64,000 bases of DNA from an uncultured Lachnospiraceae bacterium (GTDB taxonomy: Bacteria > Bacillota > Clostridia > Lachnospirales > Lachnospiraceae): assembly GCA_910578115.1 (NCBI GenBank), contig CAJTPO010000002.1:1-64000 (forward strand), written 5' to 3'. This document shows positions 24,347 to 35,378 of the stretch, piece by piece. Under the pieces are notes generated by a model. It was not told where the DNA came from and searched no databases. It saw nothing but the letters and a program-made list of their open reading frames with translations. Position numbers and translations under genes: made by a program. The stretch's first letter is position 1. Each line of letters opens with the position of its first letter.

Positions 24347-24375
24347 TTGACAGTGCCTCGATATTGCGTTAGAAT
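24347..24375 (+). promoter_or_regulatory. Consensus promoter of the DUF6465 gene
   Basis: TTGACA (24347-24352), 17 bases, TAGAAT (24370-24375). A second TATAAA box at 24301 with a poor -35 could be an upstream promoter. The 24078-24346 stretch otherwise holds only the divergent promoter of the 54-aa gene. Confidence 0.8.
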
Positions 24376-24428
24376 CCCCATAGAGTCCCGGACTGCAGGG
24401 GTTTAGGGATTATGAAAAAGTAAGTATT

Positions 24429-24456
24429 GTAACATGTTACGTCCGACAGTTCGGAC
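24429..24456. promoter_or_regulatory. Two adjacent perfect palindromes in the DUF6465 leader
   Basis: GTAACATGTTAC (24429-24440) is a perfect 12-bp palindrome, immediately followed by GTCCGA-CAGT-TCGGAC (24441-24456). Both lie between the promoter and the ribosome site, so they could be an operator or a leader RNA structure. Confidence 0.5.
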
Positions 24457-24476
24457 ACGAGGGAAGGAGATTTTTC

Positions 24477-24944
24477 ATGGCAGCAGCAAAGAAAACAACG
24501 GCAGCGAAGGAAGAAGCGGCTAAAGTTGCAGATACAAAGACAGATGAAGTTAAGACAGCTAAGGAAGCGCCTGCAGCAAAGACGGAAACAGTAACAGAGA
24601 CTACAACAGAAGTTAAGAAGCGGGGCAGAAAGCCTGCGGCGGAGAAAACGACTGCTAAGAAACCGGGCAGAAAGCCTGCGGCGGAAAAGACAACCGTTAA
24701 GAAAGAAACTGTGAAGAAGGAGCCTGCAGCTAAGAAGGCAGCGGTTAAGGAAGCCGTTCATATTCAATTTGGCGGAAAGTCCTATGCATCAGAGGATCTG
24801 GTTAAGATTGCGAAAGATGTATGGGTTTACGATCTGAATCAGGAAGAAAAAAATTTCAAGTCTGTTGAGCTGTATGTGAAGCCGGAAGAAAACATAGTGT
24901 ATTATGTGATCAATGGCGAGGTGCAGGGGAACTTCAATATTTAA
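24477..24944 (+). CDS. DUF6465 family protein with AT-hook-like N-terminal region
   Basis: 155 aa. The first 95 residues are Ala/Lys/Glu/Thr-rich and include two GRKPA motifs (KRGRKPA, KPGRKPA), which resemble AT-hooks or histone H1-type tails and suggest contact with DNA or RNA. The last 60 residues form a compact domain (starting IQFGGKSYASEDL, ending EVQGNFNI) that I assign to DUF6465, found mainly in Lachnospiraceae; its function is unknown. The ATG at 24477 follows GGAAGGAG. It is a single gene with a consensus promoter and terminator, which suggests high expression. A nucleoid-associated role is inference from composition only. Confidence 0.8.
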   Translation: MAAAKKTTAAKEEAAKVADTKTDEVKTAKEAPAAKTETVTETTTEVKKRGRKPAAEKTTAKKPGRKPAAEKTTVKKETVKKEPAAKKAAVKEAVHIQFGGKSYASEDLVKIAKDVWVYDLNQEEKNFKSVELYVKPEENIVYYVINGEVQGNFNI

Positions 24945-25060
24945 AACCCGAATTTACATATTTTGATCTTTCCCGGAGAAAATAGCTTTGGGATAGCTCT
25001 GAAGAAGAATGCAGCCAGGGCGCCGGAGGCCGGCCTGCTGCAGTAGAAGATGGCGAATGG

Positions 25061-25100
25061 ACAGTCAGTTTGAGAAGAATCTCAGATTGGCTGTTTTCTT
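25061..25100 (+). terminator. Intrinsic terminator after the DUF6465 gene
   Basis: A 15-bp stem with G-U pairs (25061-25075 with 25080-25094), an AGAA loop and TTTTCTTT-like tract. Confidence 0.85.
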
Positions 25101-25163
25101 TACGATACAGGAAGTTTCTTTGTTCGTTTCATATTTTTTTAATAATTATTTTGCATGGAGATG

Positions 25164-25192
25164 TTGACAACAAAAATCTTAAGTGATAACTT
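25164..25192 (+). promoter_or_regulatory. Promoter of the hrcA-grpE-dnaK-dnaJ operon
   Basis: TTGACA (25164-25169), 17 bases, TAACTT (25187-25192). The predicted start of transcription is just before the CIRCE operator. Confidence 0.75.
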
Positions 25193-25206
25193 ACTACTAG
25201 AAGATG

Positions 25207-25233
25207 TTAGCACTCTTAAGGGTTGAGTGCTAA
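25207..25233. promoter_or_regulatory. CIRCE operator (HrcA binding site)
   Basis: TTAGCACTC, 9 bases, GAGTGCTAA: an exact match to the CIRCE consensus. It lies between the promoter and the hrcA start, so HrcA bound here would repress the whole chaperone operon until heat stress titrates GroE away. Confidence 0.98.
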
Positions 25234-25249
25234 CAATGGGAGAAATGGT

Positions 25250-26275
25250 ATGCAGTTAGATGAAAGAAAATATACAATATTGCAGGCCATCATCCGCACT
25301 TACTTGGAGACGGGTGAGCCGGTAGGAAGCAGAACGATTTCTAAATATACCGACTTAAATCTGAGTTCAGCCACCATCCGCAATGAGATGGCGGATCTGG
25401 AGGAGCTGGGTTACATCTTACAGCCGCACACTTCCGCGGGACGTATTCCATCCGATCAGGGGTATCGCCTGTATGTGGATAAGATGATGGAAGAGAAGGA
25501 ACGGGAAGTGGAGGAGATGAAGGAGATTCTTCTGGAGAAGGAAGACAAGATGGATCATCTCCTGAAACAGGCGGCGAAGCTGCTGGCCAACAACACGGAG
25601 TATGCTGTCATGGTCTCGGCTCCGCAGTACCATCGCAATAAGCTGAAATTCATCCAACTTTCCCGGGTGGACAGCAGGCATATCCTGGCGGTCATCGTGG
25701 TGGAGGGCAACGTAATCAAGAACACGATGCTGACAGTGGCGGAGGAATTGAGCGACGAGACGCTGCTTAAGCTGAATATCCTGCTGAACACACATCTGAA
25801 CGGTTTATCCATGGAGCAGATCAACCTGGGGATGATCGCCGCGATGAAGCAGCAGGCAGGTATTCACAGCGATATCGTGGCGGGTGTCATCGATGCGGTA
25901 GCCGAGGCTATCAAAGCCGACGAGGATCTGGAGATCTACACAAGCGGTACGAAGAATTTCTTTAAATATCCGGAGCTGGCGGATCACGAGCGGGCCAGTG
26001 AACTGATCACCACCTTCGAGGAGAAGCAGCTTTTAAGCGAACTGGTGCAGGATAACCTGGCGGATGAGAACAATACCGGCATACAGGTCTATATCGGCAA
26101 TGAGACACCGGTACAGGGGATGCGGGACTGCAGCATCGTGACGGCCACCTATGAGCTGGATGAAGGCATGAAGGGCACCATTGGCATCATTGGGCCGAAG
26201 AGAATGGATTATGAGAAAGTGGTCAAGAATCTGAAACTGCTGAAAAGTCAGCTGGATGACCTTTACAGGAAATAG
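25250..26275 (+). CDS. hrcA: Heat-inducible transcription repressor HrcA
   Basis: 341 aa. It represses class I heat-shock genes by binding CIRCE. The N-terminal winged helix is recognisable (ERKYTILQAIIRTYLETGEPVG, then SSATIRNEMADLEELG and HTSAGRIPS), followed by a GAF-like regulatory domain. The start is ATG 25250 with GGGAG 7 bases upstream; an alternative TTG at 25223 lies inside the CIRCE element and is unlikely. First gene of the operon, with its own operator 17 bases upstream, so it should be autoregulated. Confidence 0.96.
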   Translation: MQLDERKYTILQAIIRTYLETGEPVGSRTISKYTDLNLSSATIRNEMADLEELGYILQPHTSAGRIPSDQGYRLYVDKMMEEKEREVEEMKEILLEKEDKMDHLLKQAAKLLANNTEYAVMVSAPQYHRNKLKFIQLSRVDSRHILAVIVVEGNVIKNTMLTVAEELSDETLLKLNILLNTHLNGLSMEQINLGMIAAMKQQAGIHSDIVAGVIDAVAEAIKADEDLEIYTSGTKNFFKYPELADHERASELITTFEEKQLLSELVQDNLADENNTGIQVYIGNETPVQGMRDCSIVTATYELDEGMKGTIGIIGPKRMDYEKVVKNLKLLKSQLDDLYRK

Positions 26276-26318
26276 TGAACAGATAGAAGAACAGACATGA
26301 AAGAAAGGAATGAGAATC

Positions 26319-26969
26319 ATGGCAGAGGAGAAAGATATCCTGCAGGAAGAAGACAGGACCAGTGATAATACGCCGGAGACAGAGACGGATGCCGGGGAAG
26401 CCGTGACTGGAGAGGAGACGGCGGGAGCTGCAAAAGAGGAAAAGGAAAACACGGAGGAAGAGACTGCACAGGAGACTTCCAAAGAGAGCCGGAAAGAGAA
26501 GAAGAAAAGGGAGAAGGCCGACAAGAAGCAGGACGCCCTGAAAGAGAAGATCGAGGAGCTGGAAGATAGAGTGAAACGCCAGATGGCGGAATTTGACAAT
26601 TTCCGCAAGCGGTCCGAGAAGGAGAAGACGATGATGTTCGAGACCGGCGCCAAGAGTGTGATCGAGAAGATCCTGCCGGTGGTGGATAATTTCGAGAGGG
26701 GATTGGCTTCGGTGCCGGAAGAACAGAAGGCGGACGGCTTCGCACAGGGCATGGAGATGATCTACAAGCAGTTGATGACGGAGCTGGAGAAGATGGAAGT
26801 GAAGCCGATTCCCGCTGTGGGAGAAGAGTTCAATCCGGATTTCCACAATGCGGTGATGCAGGTGGAGAGCGAGGAGTACGAATCAGGCGTGATCGCACAG
26901 GAACTGCAGAAAGGATATACCTACAGGGACGGCGTGGTGCGTCACAGCATGGTGGCGGTAGTCAGCTAG
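26319..26969 (+). CDS. grpE: Nucleotide exchange factor GrpE
   Basis: 216 aa. It releases ADP from DnaK during protein folding. A long acidic/charged N-terminal tail (about 70 residues) leads into a coiled coil and the family signature near RVKRQMAEFDNFRKRSEKEK, then the C-terminal beta domain ending with GYTYRDGVVRHSMVAV. The start at ATG 26319 is preferred over the ATG at 26310 because AAAGGA is directly adjacent to the latter and correctly spaced for the former. It lies 43 bases after hrcA. Confidence 0.96.
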   Translation: MAEEKDILQEEDRTSDNTPETETDAGEAVTGEETAGAAKEEKENTEEETAQETSKESRKEKKKREKADKKQDALKEKIEELEDRVKRQMAEFDNFRKRSEKEKTMMFETGAKSVIEKILPVVDNFERGLASVPEEQKADGFAQGMEMIYKQLMTELEKMEVKPIPAVGEEFNPDFHNAVMQVESEEYESGVIAQELQKGYTYRDGVVRHSMVAVVS

Positions 26970-27104
26970 TACGCCGTACCGGAAGCAGTCTGCAGGGAAG
27001 AAGCGCGGAAGCGTGCGCTGACCGACAGGACATATTGGATAGTCTGTGAAAAGAAGCCGGGTGAAAGAAGCGGTTACTCTTTTCAGATGATCATAGATAA
27101 TTAA

Positions 27105-29018
<1,914 letters not shown>

Positions 29019-29022
29019 TCTT

Positions 29023-30201
29023 ATGGCAGAACAGAAACGAGATTACTATGAGGTGCTCGGCATAGAGAAGAATGCCGACGACGCAGCGATCAAAAAAGCA
29101 TACAGAGTTCTGGCTAAGAAATATCATCCGGATATGAATCCCGGCGATGCGGAGGCGGAGAAGAAATTCAAAGAGGCTTCCGAAGCCTATGCGGTCTTGA
29201 GTGACCCTGAGAAGAGACGGCAGTATGACCAATATGGTCATGCTGCTTTCGATGGTGCAGGCGGGCCCGGCGGTTTCGGCGGTTTTGACTTCAACAGCGC
29301 AGACTTTTCGGATATTTTCGGTGATATTTTCGGCGATATCTTCGGCGGCGGACGCCGCGGCGGCAGGAGCAACGGTCCCATGAAGGGGGCGAATATCCGT
29401 TCCAGCGTGCGGATCACCTTTGAAGAAGCGGTATTCGGCGTGGAGAAGGAGATCGAGCTGACGCTGAAAGATGAGTGTACGGCCTGCCACGGAACCGGTG
29501 CCAGGCCGGGCACCAGCCCGGAGACATGTTCCAAGTGCGGCGGCAAAGGCCAGGTAGTATTTACCCAGCAGTCCTTCTTCGGCACGGTCAGGAACGTGCA
29601 GACCTGTCCCGATTGTCATGGAACCGGTAAAGTCATTAAGGATAAGTGCCCGGACTGCCGTGGCACGGGTTATATCGCCAACAGGAAGAAGATTCAGGTA
29701 TCTATCCCTGCCGGAATCGACAACGGACAGTGCGTCCGCATCCGCGACAAGGGGGAGCCGGGAACCAACGGCGGCCCGCGGGGAGATCTGCTGGTAGAAG
29801 TAGTAGTGGGCAGACATCCCATCTTCCAGCGGCAGGATGAGAACATATACTCTACCGTGCCCATGTCCTTTGCCATCGCCGCACTTGGCGGTGAGATCGT
29901 TATCGATACGGTAGACGGCAAGGTGATCTATGATGTGAAGGCAGGAACGCAGACCGACACGAAGGTGCGCCTGAAAGGCAAGGGTGTTCCTTCTCTGCGC
30001 AACAGGGATATCCGGGGCGACCACTATGTAACGCTGGTGGTGCAGGTGCCCGATAAACTGTCCCATGAGGCGAAGGATCTGTTGAAGAAATTCGACGAAG
30101 AGACAGGGGATTCCCTCAATGCCGCGAAGAACGTTACCTCTAAGAAAGCCGAGGAGGCTCCGGCAGGTAAGGGCAGAGGGAAGAAGAAACTCTGGAAATA
30201 A
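29023..30201 (+). CDS. dnaJ: Chaperone protein DnaJ (Hsp40)
   Basis: 392 aa. Co-chaperone that delivers substrates to DnaK and stimulates its ATPase. A J domain (1-70) with the HPD motif ([10 protein letters not shown]) is followed by a Gly/Phe-rich linker with DIFGDIFG, four zinc-finger repeats of the CxxCxGxG type ([32 protein letters not shown]) and the C-terminal substrate-binding domains. It starts 4 bases after the dnaK stop, with its ribosome site inside dnaK, so the two are translationally coupled. In Bacillus the next gene is prmA; here it is a protease island. Confidence 0.99.
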   Translation: MAEQKRDYYEVLGIEKNADDAAIKKAYRVLAKKYHPDMNPGDAEAEKKFKEASEAYAVLSDPEKRRQYDQYGHAAFDGAGGPGGFGGFDFNSADFSDIFGDIFGDIFGGGRRGGRSNGPMKGANIRSSVRITFEEAVFGVEKEIELTLKDECTACHGTGARPGTSPETCSKCGGKGQVVFTQQSFFGTVRNVQTCPDCHGTGKVIKDKCPDCRGTGYIANRKKIQVSIPAGIDNGQCVRIRDKGEPGTNGGPRGDLLVEVVVGRHPIFQRQDENIYSTVPMSFAIAALGGEIVIDTVDGKVIYDVKAGTQTDTKVRLKGKGVPSLRNRDIRGDHYVTLVVQVPDKLSHEAKDLLKKFDEETGDSLNAAKNVTSKKAEEAPAGKGRGKKKLWK

Positions 30202-30257
30202 ATGTTTCAGATGGAAGATTGTTTCACTGTCTGAACCGGTAGAATACGATACAGGCT

Positions 30258-30293
30258 GAAAGCACACTTTCCTGCGGGGAAGTGTGCTTTTGC
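30258..30293 (+). terminator. Intrinsic terminator after dnaJ
   Basis: AAAGCACACTT and AAGTGTGCTTTT pair around a short GC loop. It separates the chaperone operon from the protease island. Confidence 0.85.
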
Positions 30294-30430
30294 TAATGCC
30301 TGGCAGCGGTGTAATGCGTTGTAGTTTTCTGCACAGATTTGTGGTACAATGCTGATGTATACCCCCAGTGATGTGATGGAGGTTACAAAGGACAATTGCC
30401 TGACCGACAGAAGGAGGAGTGAATATCATT

Positions 30431-33400
30431 ATGAAAATAAAGAAGCTGAGCAGGATAATGGCATCATTTGCGATTTCGGCATCAATGCTGGCTGAACCTG
30501 TTGCGGGTATGCCTGTGGTATATGCGCAGGAGGAGCGGCAGGAAATGTCTGGCAGCGATGAACGGGACGATGCGGAAAAGGAAGGGCCGGCCGGAGACGG
30601 AGAAACAAATATTGATGAAGAGGGGGCAGCCGGAGACGGAGAGGCAGATATTGGTGAAGAGGGGGCAGCCGGAGACGGAGAGACAGATATTGGTGAAGAA
30701 GGGGCAGCCGGAGATGAAGAGACAGATATTGGTGAAGAAGGGGCAGCCGGAGACGAAGAGGAAAATACTGATGAAGAAGGGCCGGCCGGAGACGGAGAGA
30801 CAGATATTGGTGAAGAAGGGGCAGCCGGAGACGAAGAAGTAAATAATGGTGAAGAATCGCCGGATAGTGACGAACAGGATAATGAGGAGCCGCCAAAGGC
30901 GGAGGAAAACAGTGATGCGGAAGCAGAACAGCCGTCAGACACTGATTTGGATGAGCAGCCTGGCGGGAACGGCGACGAGGAGCAGCCGGATTCCGCGACA
31001 GGAGATACAGAAGAGGAGTTGTTCTCTGATATGCCTGCCGAGTATCACCTGACCTCTTTTCAGCGGGAATTGAAAGCGGATATGACAGATATGCTGAACC
31101 GGCTGCAGGAAAATGAGGAAGGCGGGAATTTTGCCCGCGGACGAGTGGTGACTTTTGCGGACAGCCCTGAAGAAGCTGAGATGATTGCCGAGGCATATCA
31201 CGCGGAAATAGAAACCTTTGATATGGGAGTCCTGACTTTAAGGCTTGGTGATGGCAGGACGGTAAAAGAGGCGATGCGGGCAGCAGCCTCTCAGGGTAAT
31301 GAGCTGCCGGCAGTATGGCCTGATTATCGTCGTGAACTGTACGGCGAGATGAGCTTTGAGGTGGAGGATGATATTCCTTCCGTGGATACTTATGCGGAAG
31401 TTTACGATGAACTGTACGGGGAGCGCGATCCTTATCTGAATCCGGCAAGTGAGCGTTACCAGTGGTTTCATACGGCAATAGGTTCACCCTATGCGTGGGA
31501 TGCCGGTTATACGGGAAGCACGGTGACAGTGGGTGTTATCGACAGTGGCGTGAGTCCGAACCCGGATCTGGCCGCCAATGTTGTTGGCAATTATGACTTT
31601 TGCGACGAAACACCTGATGCACTGGACTGTCTGGAACACGGGACGCATGTGGCCGGGATCATTGCAGCTCTGGCAAACGGTGTTGACGGGACGGGTGTTG
31701 CACCGGATGCAAAGATCTACAATGCCAGAGTGTTCGGAGATGACGTGGAAAAAAGCGGTTATGATTCTACCATTATGCGCGCGATCCTTTATCTGATCAG
31801 CGAAGAGGATAACTCGACCAGAGAGGTGAACACAGAGGCACCCAAAGTAGATATCATCAATTTGAGTCTCGGTGGGTCAGGTGATACTGCCAGTTTTCAG
31901 GCTGTGATTGACAAGGCGCATGAAAAGGGCGTTGCCGTATTTGCTGCCACCGGAAATGACGGTGATCAGGCAATGATGTATCCGGCATCGTATGAGCATG
32001 TTGTTGCGGTATCGGCCACCGATAAGAATAATGAACGGGCTTATTTTGCCAATTATGGATCGATAACCGATCTGTCGGCTCCCGGAGTAAATATCTGGGC
32101 AACTTATGCAGACGAAAAAGGAAATTCCGGCTATGCGTCTTTGCAGGGGACATCCATGTCGTGTCCGGTTGCGGCCGGCCAGGCGGCGGTCATCCTGTCC
32201 GGACAGGCAGATCTTCCGGCATTACAGGGAAAGACCGGTGCACAGAGAGTGGACGCACTGGAAGCCATTATGAAAGAGAATGCAGTTTCGGTGGGAAACG
32301 GCATGGGTAAGGGTATTACAAGCCTGACGAAAGTATTTAAGTTGGCAACAGCTGCGGCAAAACCCAATGCTCCGAGTATCAGCATTGTGGATAATTCCGG
32401 CGATACGGGCCAGGCGGTACAGGTGACGATTACGGCGCAGGCCGGTATGAAACTGTGCTATACCACTAATGGAAAAAACCCCGTCTATAAGAATGGAACG
32501 GCAGGGACGGATACCGTATTTGTGGATGATGATACGGTAACCTTTACGATAGACGGCACACAGGCGGCGCAGGGAACCGTGAAGGCAGTTGCCGTAAATG
32601 AAGCGGGGGTGGTCAGTCAGACGAAATCCGGGAAGTATAAGTTGTCTCCTTATATCAGGTCGATTACGGTCACGGGACCGACAAGGATTGAAAAGGGGAA
32701 GAGTATTCGCCTTACAGCGTCAGTCGCGCCTTCCTATGCGGAAGATAAGACACTGATATGGAATCTGACAGACGCGAAAGGAGAAAAAGTTGACACCGCT
32801 AAGATCAAGATCGACGCGAAAGGCAAGATCACGACAACAGTGAATGCGGATCCGGGAATTTATCAGGTGACTGTACGGGCACGGGATAACGGCGGAGCGG
32901 AGGCAGTCTGCGAGATTGAAGTGATAGAGACGGGGCGTGCACTTTATAGCCTCGCATTTGAAAAGACAGCGGGCAGCACAAAGCAGGAGCTGTGGATTAC
33001 GAATGACGTCCCGATTCCGACACTGGATTTGGCAGCACAGCTGATCGCGAAGGAAAAGGATGCAGAAGGCAATTTCATACAGATTACGGCAGATAAACTG
33101 GACAGATATGTGACCTGGGCAAGCAGCAGGCCGGCGGTGGCCAGTGTGGATGATCAGGGTGTGGTGACGGCAAAAAGTGCCGGAAGCGCTACGATCACGG
33201 TTAAGGCGAAGGACAACGGCAATAAGAAAGCGACGATCAAAGTTACCGTGAAGCAGGGTGTTACGGGCATTACGATCACAACGGCCGGCGGTAAGACGGA
33301 TGAGAGGCTCTTCACGGTGGCGGCGGGCAAAAGTATGACCCTGAAGACTTTAGTGAATCCAACGAAGCCGACCAATAAGAAAGTGAAATGGAGTATCAGC

Positions 33401-34807
33401 CCCCAGACAGAGAGCGTGAAGATCAGTTCCACTACCGGCAGGATAACTGTTGCCAGGGGTACGCCTTCCGGTACTTACACAGTGACGGCAGAAGCGGCGG
33501 ACGGCAAGGGTGCAGTCGCAGTACAGGACGTGAAAGTGTTTAGCGGAGCCATTGGCAGGGTTACTTTGAGCGAGACGAAAGCAACCCTCTATGCAAAGAG
33601 GGTGAGTGAAACCATAACAGATACAAAGACGATAACCGCGACGTTTACAGGAGCAGATGGTGCGACGGATTTTGATCCGGATGCCTATACCGTTACGAGC
33701 AGTAACGAATCTGTCGTACGGGCAGAGGTGGAATCAGCTGCCGACGGCAGAGTGCAGATTACACTGACTGCGACGGGTAATAAATATGGTAAGGTAAAAG
33801 TGACCGTAGCTACCGCGGATGGAAGTAATAAGAAGGCAGTCTGTAACGTCACGGTGAGTGGTGGGATCAAGAGCGTATCGCTGCAGGACAATGTTGGCAG
33901 AAAAGCTGGAAGCCAGACATTGTTCAGAACGGCCGGGACGGCCGGGAAAGCACCTGTGAGCGTGGCCTTGAAGGCTGTCATCACGGGTGCTGATGGAGTT
34001 AATACGGAAGCATACGATGTGGAAAGCAGTAATCCCGCACTGGTAAGTGTGTCGGTAGACAAAACAACTGATGAGGTAACGCTGCGTGCAGTTGGAAAAT
34101 CCACTGGTAAGGCGAAGATTACATTGAAGGCAACCGATGGAAGTGGCAGGAAAGCATCTGTCAATGTAACGGTCATCAATCCTCCCTCAGGGATCAGCAT
34201 CGCGCCTAAAGCAGGTAAGACCCGCTATGTCGTGCCGGGTAAAAGTGTGCAGTTGAGCGCGAAATTGGAGACGGAGTATGGCCAGATTGCCAATAACAAA
34301 GTGCAGTGGAGCGTTGACAATGAGGCAGCCGGCTTGGGGATTACCGTTAATTCTTCCGGTAAGATATTGATTCCCGGCTGGATGGACATTTTTCTGGAGA
34401 ACTGGCAGGAAAACCGGCTGAAGGGACCGGCATTTAATTTTGAGGTATATGCCACAGCCGGCGACGGAAGTGGCCTGCAGGCCTCTTACGCGATCTGCCT
34501 TCGGCAGCCTGTGACGCATCTTACGCTGAATGTATCCGAGAAGGAAAGAGAGAAAGAGGTCTATATACTTCATACGGTGCGTTTTACTTCCGACTGTACA
34601 TCGCCTGTGTCGTGTACCTCCTCATCACTGGAGACAGCGTCACCCTCTATTGTATATACACCGTATGATCCGGTTAAGAAGACAGGCGGCAGCGGATTTA
34701 TCATGTTTATGGCGACAAAACCAGGGAACGCAACATTCACGGTCAAGGCGTTGGATTCGTCGGAGCAGGTGTTTATGTCGGAGTGGAAATTTGTGGAAAG
34801 GAAGTGA
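30431..34807 (+). CDS. Secreted multidomain subtilisin-like serine protease (S8), copy A
   Basis: 1458 aa from ATG 30431; AGGAGG lies about 13 bases upstream, and a GTG at 30419 is too close to it. Order: signal peptide (about 1-32, VYA); acidic 13-aa tandem repeats (about 54-145); propeptide-like segment (about 239-305) with SPEEAEMIAEAY and LPAVWPDY; S8 catalytic domain (about 337-597) with triad Asp371 (VIDSGV), His403 (HGTHVAG) and Ser575 (GTSMSCP); a chitobiase C-terminal-like segment with TTNGKNP; then several Big_2-type Ig domains to the end. The protease should be exported and activated after removal of the propeptide; its substrate is unknown. No cell-wall anchor is visible. An extended -10 (TGGTACAAT, ending at 30350) lies upstream. 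It is the first gene of the island between dnaJ and prmA. Confidence 0.9.
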   Translation: MKIKKLSRIMASFAISASMLAEPVAGMPVVYAQEERQEMSGSDERDDAEKEGPAGDGETNIDEEGAAGDGEADIGEEGAAGDGETDIGEEGAAGDEETDIGEEGAAGDEEENTDEEGPAGDGETDIGEEGAAGDEEVNNGEESPDSDEQDNEEPPKAEENSDAEAEQPSDTDLDEQPGGNGDEEQPDSATGDTEEELFSDMPAEYHLTSFQRELKADMTDMLNRLQENEEGGNFARGRVVTFADSPEEAEMIAEAYHAEIETFDMGVLTLRLGDGRTVKEAMRAAASQGNELPAVWPDYRRELYGEMSFEVEDDIPSVDTYAEVYDELYGERDPYLNPASERYQWFHTAIGSPYAWDAGYTGSTVTVGVIDSGVSPNPDLAANVVGNYDFCDETPDALDCLEHGTHVAGIIAALANGVDGTGVAPDAKIYNARVFGDDVEKSGYDSTIMRAILYLISEEDNSTREVNTEAPKVDIINLSLGGSGDTASFQAVIDKAHEKGVAVFAATGNDGDQAMMYPASYEHVVAVSATDKNNERAYFANYGSITDLSAPGVNIWATYADEKGNSGYASLQGTSMSCPVAAGQAAVILSGQADLPALQGKTGAQRVDALEAIMKENAVSVGNGMGKGITSLTKVFKLATAAAKPNAPSISIVDNSGDTGQAVQVTITAQAGMKLCYTTNGKNPVYKNGTAGTDTVFVDDDTVTFTIDGTQAAQGTVKAVAVNEAGVVSQTKSGKYKLSPYIRSITVTGPTRIEKGKSIRLTASVAPSYAEDKTLIWNLTDAKGEKVDTAKIKIDAKGKITTTVNADPGIYQVTVRARDNGGAEAVCEIEVIETGRALYSLAFEKTAGSTKQELWITNDVPIPTLDLAAQLIAKEKDAEGNFIQITADKLDRYVTWASSRPAVASVDDQGVVTAKSAGSATITVKAKDNGNKKATIKVTVKQGVTGITITTAGGKTDERLFTVAAGKSMTLKTLVNPTKPTNKKVKWSISPQTESVKISSTTGRITVARGTPSGTYTVTAEAADGKGAVAVQDVKVFSGAIGRVTLSETKATLYAKRVSETITDTKTITATFTGADGATDFDPDAYTVTSSNESVVRAEVESAADGRVQITLTATGNKYGKVKVTVATADGSNKKAVCNVTVSGGIKSVSLQDNVGRKAGSQTLFRTAGTAGKAPVSVALKAVITGADGVNTEAYDVESSNPALVSVSVDKTTDEVTLRAVGKSTGKAKITLKATDGSGRKASVNVTVINPPSGISIAPKAGKTRYVVPGKSVQLSAKLETEYGQIANNKVQWSVDNEAAGLGITVNSSGKILIPGWMDIFLENWQENRLKGPAFNFEVYATAGDGSGLQASYAICLRQPVTHLTLNVSEKEREKEVYILHTVRFTSDCTSPVSCTSSSLETASPSIVYTPYDPVKKTGGSGFIMFMATKPGNATFTVKALDSSEQVFMSEWKFVERK
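30590..30862 (+). repeat. 39-bp in-frame tandem repeat (7 copies)
   Basis: GCCGGAGA cores recur exactly every 39 bases at 30590, 30629, 30668, 30707, 30746, 30785 and 30824. Each unit encodes 13 residues close to AGDGETDIGEEGA. The copies are nearly identical, so recent expansion is likely. Confidence 0.92.
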
Positions 34808-34835
34808 TTTTTAAAGCCATTTTTTGCAGTAGGAC

Positions 34836-34864
34836 TTTAACTTGAGGAAAGGATATGCTATCAT
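34836..34864 (+). promoter_or_regulatory. Promoter upstream of the small lipoprotein and protease B
   Basis: TTTAAC (34836-34841), 17 bases, TATCAT (34859-34864) preceded by TGC (extended -10). Confidence 0.55.
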
Positions 34865-34911
34865 TATTAATGATGTGTAAAACACAGATTATGTTTAGAG
34901 GAGGTGAGAAA

Positions 34912-35331
34912 TTGAAAATCAAAAGAGTTGCTGTTGTGATCGGTCTTATTTTGCTTACTGTGGCCGGACTCATTGGCTGCGGTAGAAAACGTGAACTTGT
35001 TGAGCCTGTTGATTTAGCAGCGAAAAGTACAGAACGAGAATTGATAGCGATTCCGATGCCGATATCTGAGAGAGAGCACGCTGTTTCATCTGAAGAGCAA
35101 TCTGCAGACAGTGAATCAGAAGAAACAACGCGATTGACAGCTTTGGCGGAGGACATGCAGGAAGCGGAAAGAATTGCCGATTTATATGACATTGAACTCG
35201 ATAGTTTTTCGTATGGAGTGGCTACTTATGTGACTGATAAAGATGTACAGGAACTTATGAATTTAGGGGAGGAAAATGATTACCCTACATTGGCTCCTAA
35301 TTATAAGAATAAACTCCATACAGCACAGTAA
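34912..35331 (+). CDS. Small lipoprotein resembling the propeptide segment of the neighbouring subtilases
   Basis: 139 aa from TTG 34912, set by AGGAGGTGA about 5 bases upstream. An N-terminal signal with lipobox LIGC (Cys23) predicts a membrane-anchored lipoprotein. After an acidic linker, residues about 75-139 carry MQEAERIADLYDIELDSF, then SYGVA and YPTLAPNY. The same order and spacing (EEAxxxAEAY, SF/SY-x-x-GV, LPAVWPNY) occurs just before the catalytic domain in all three subtilases of this island. There is no protease domain, and the protein ends a few residues after PNY, near where the proteases run on towards the catalytic domain. A stand-alone inhibitor or folding chaperone for the protease encoded 47 bases downstream is the obvious inference. 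A decayed protease is the alternative, but the intact lipobox argues against it. Confidence 0.75.
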   Translation: MKIKRVAVVIGLILLTVAGLIGCGRKRELVEPVDLAAKSTERELIAIPMPISEREHAVSSEEQSADSESEETTRLTALAEDMQEAERIADLYDIELDSFSYGVATYVTDKDVQELMNLGEENDYPTLAPNYKNKLHTAQ

Positions 35332-35378
35332 ACACATGGTTACAAAAGTTAGAAAAAATAAAAAAGAGGGGAAGAAAG

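Noticed and set aside
30590..30862. Possible CRISPR array
   Set aside because: The repeats are contiguous 39-bp units inside a reading frame with no unique spacers.
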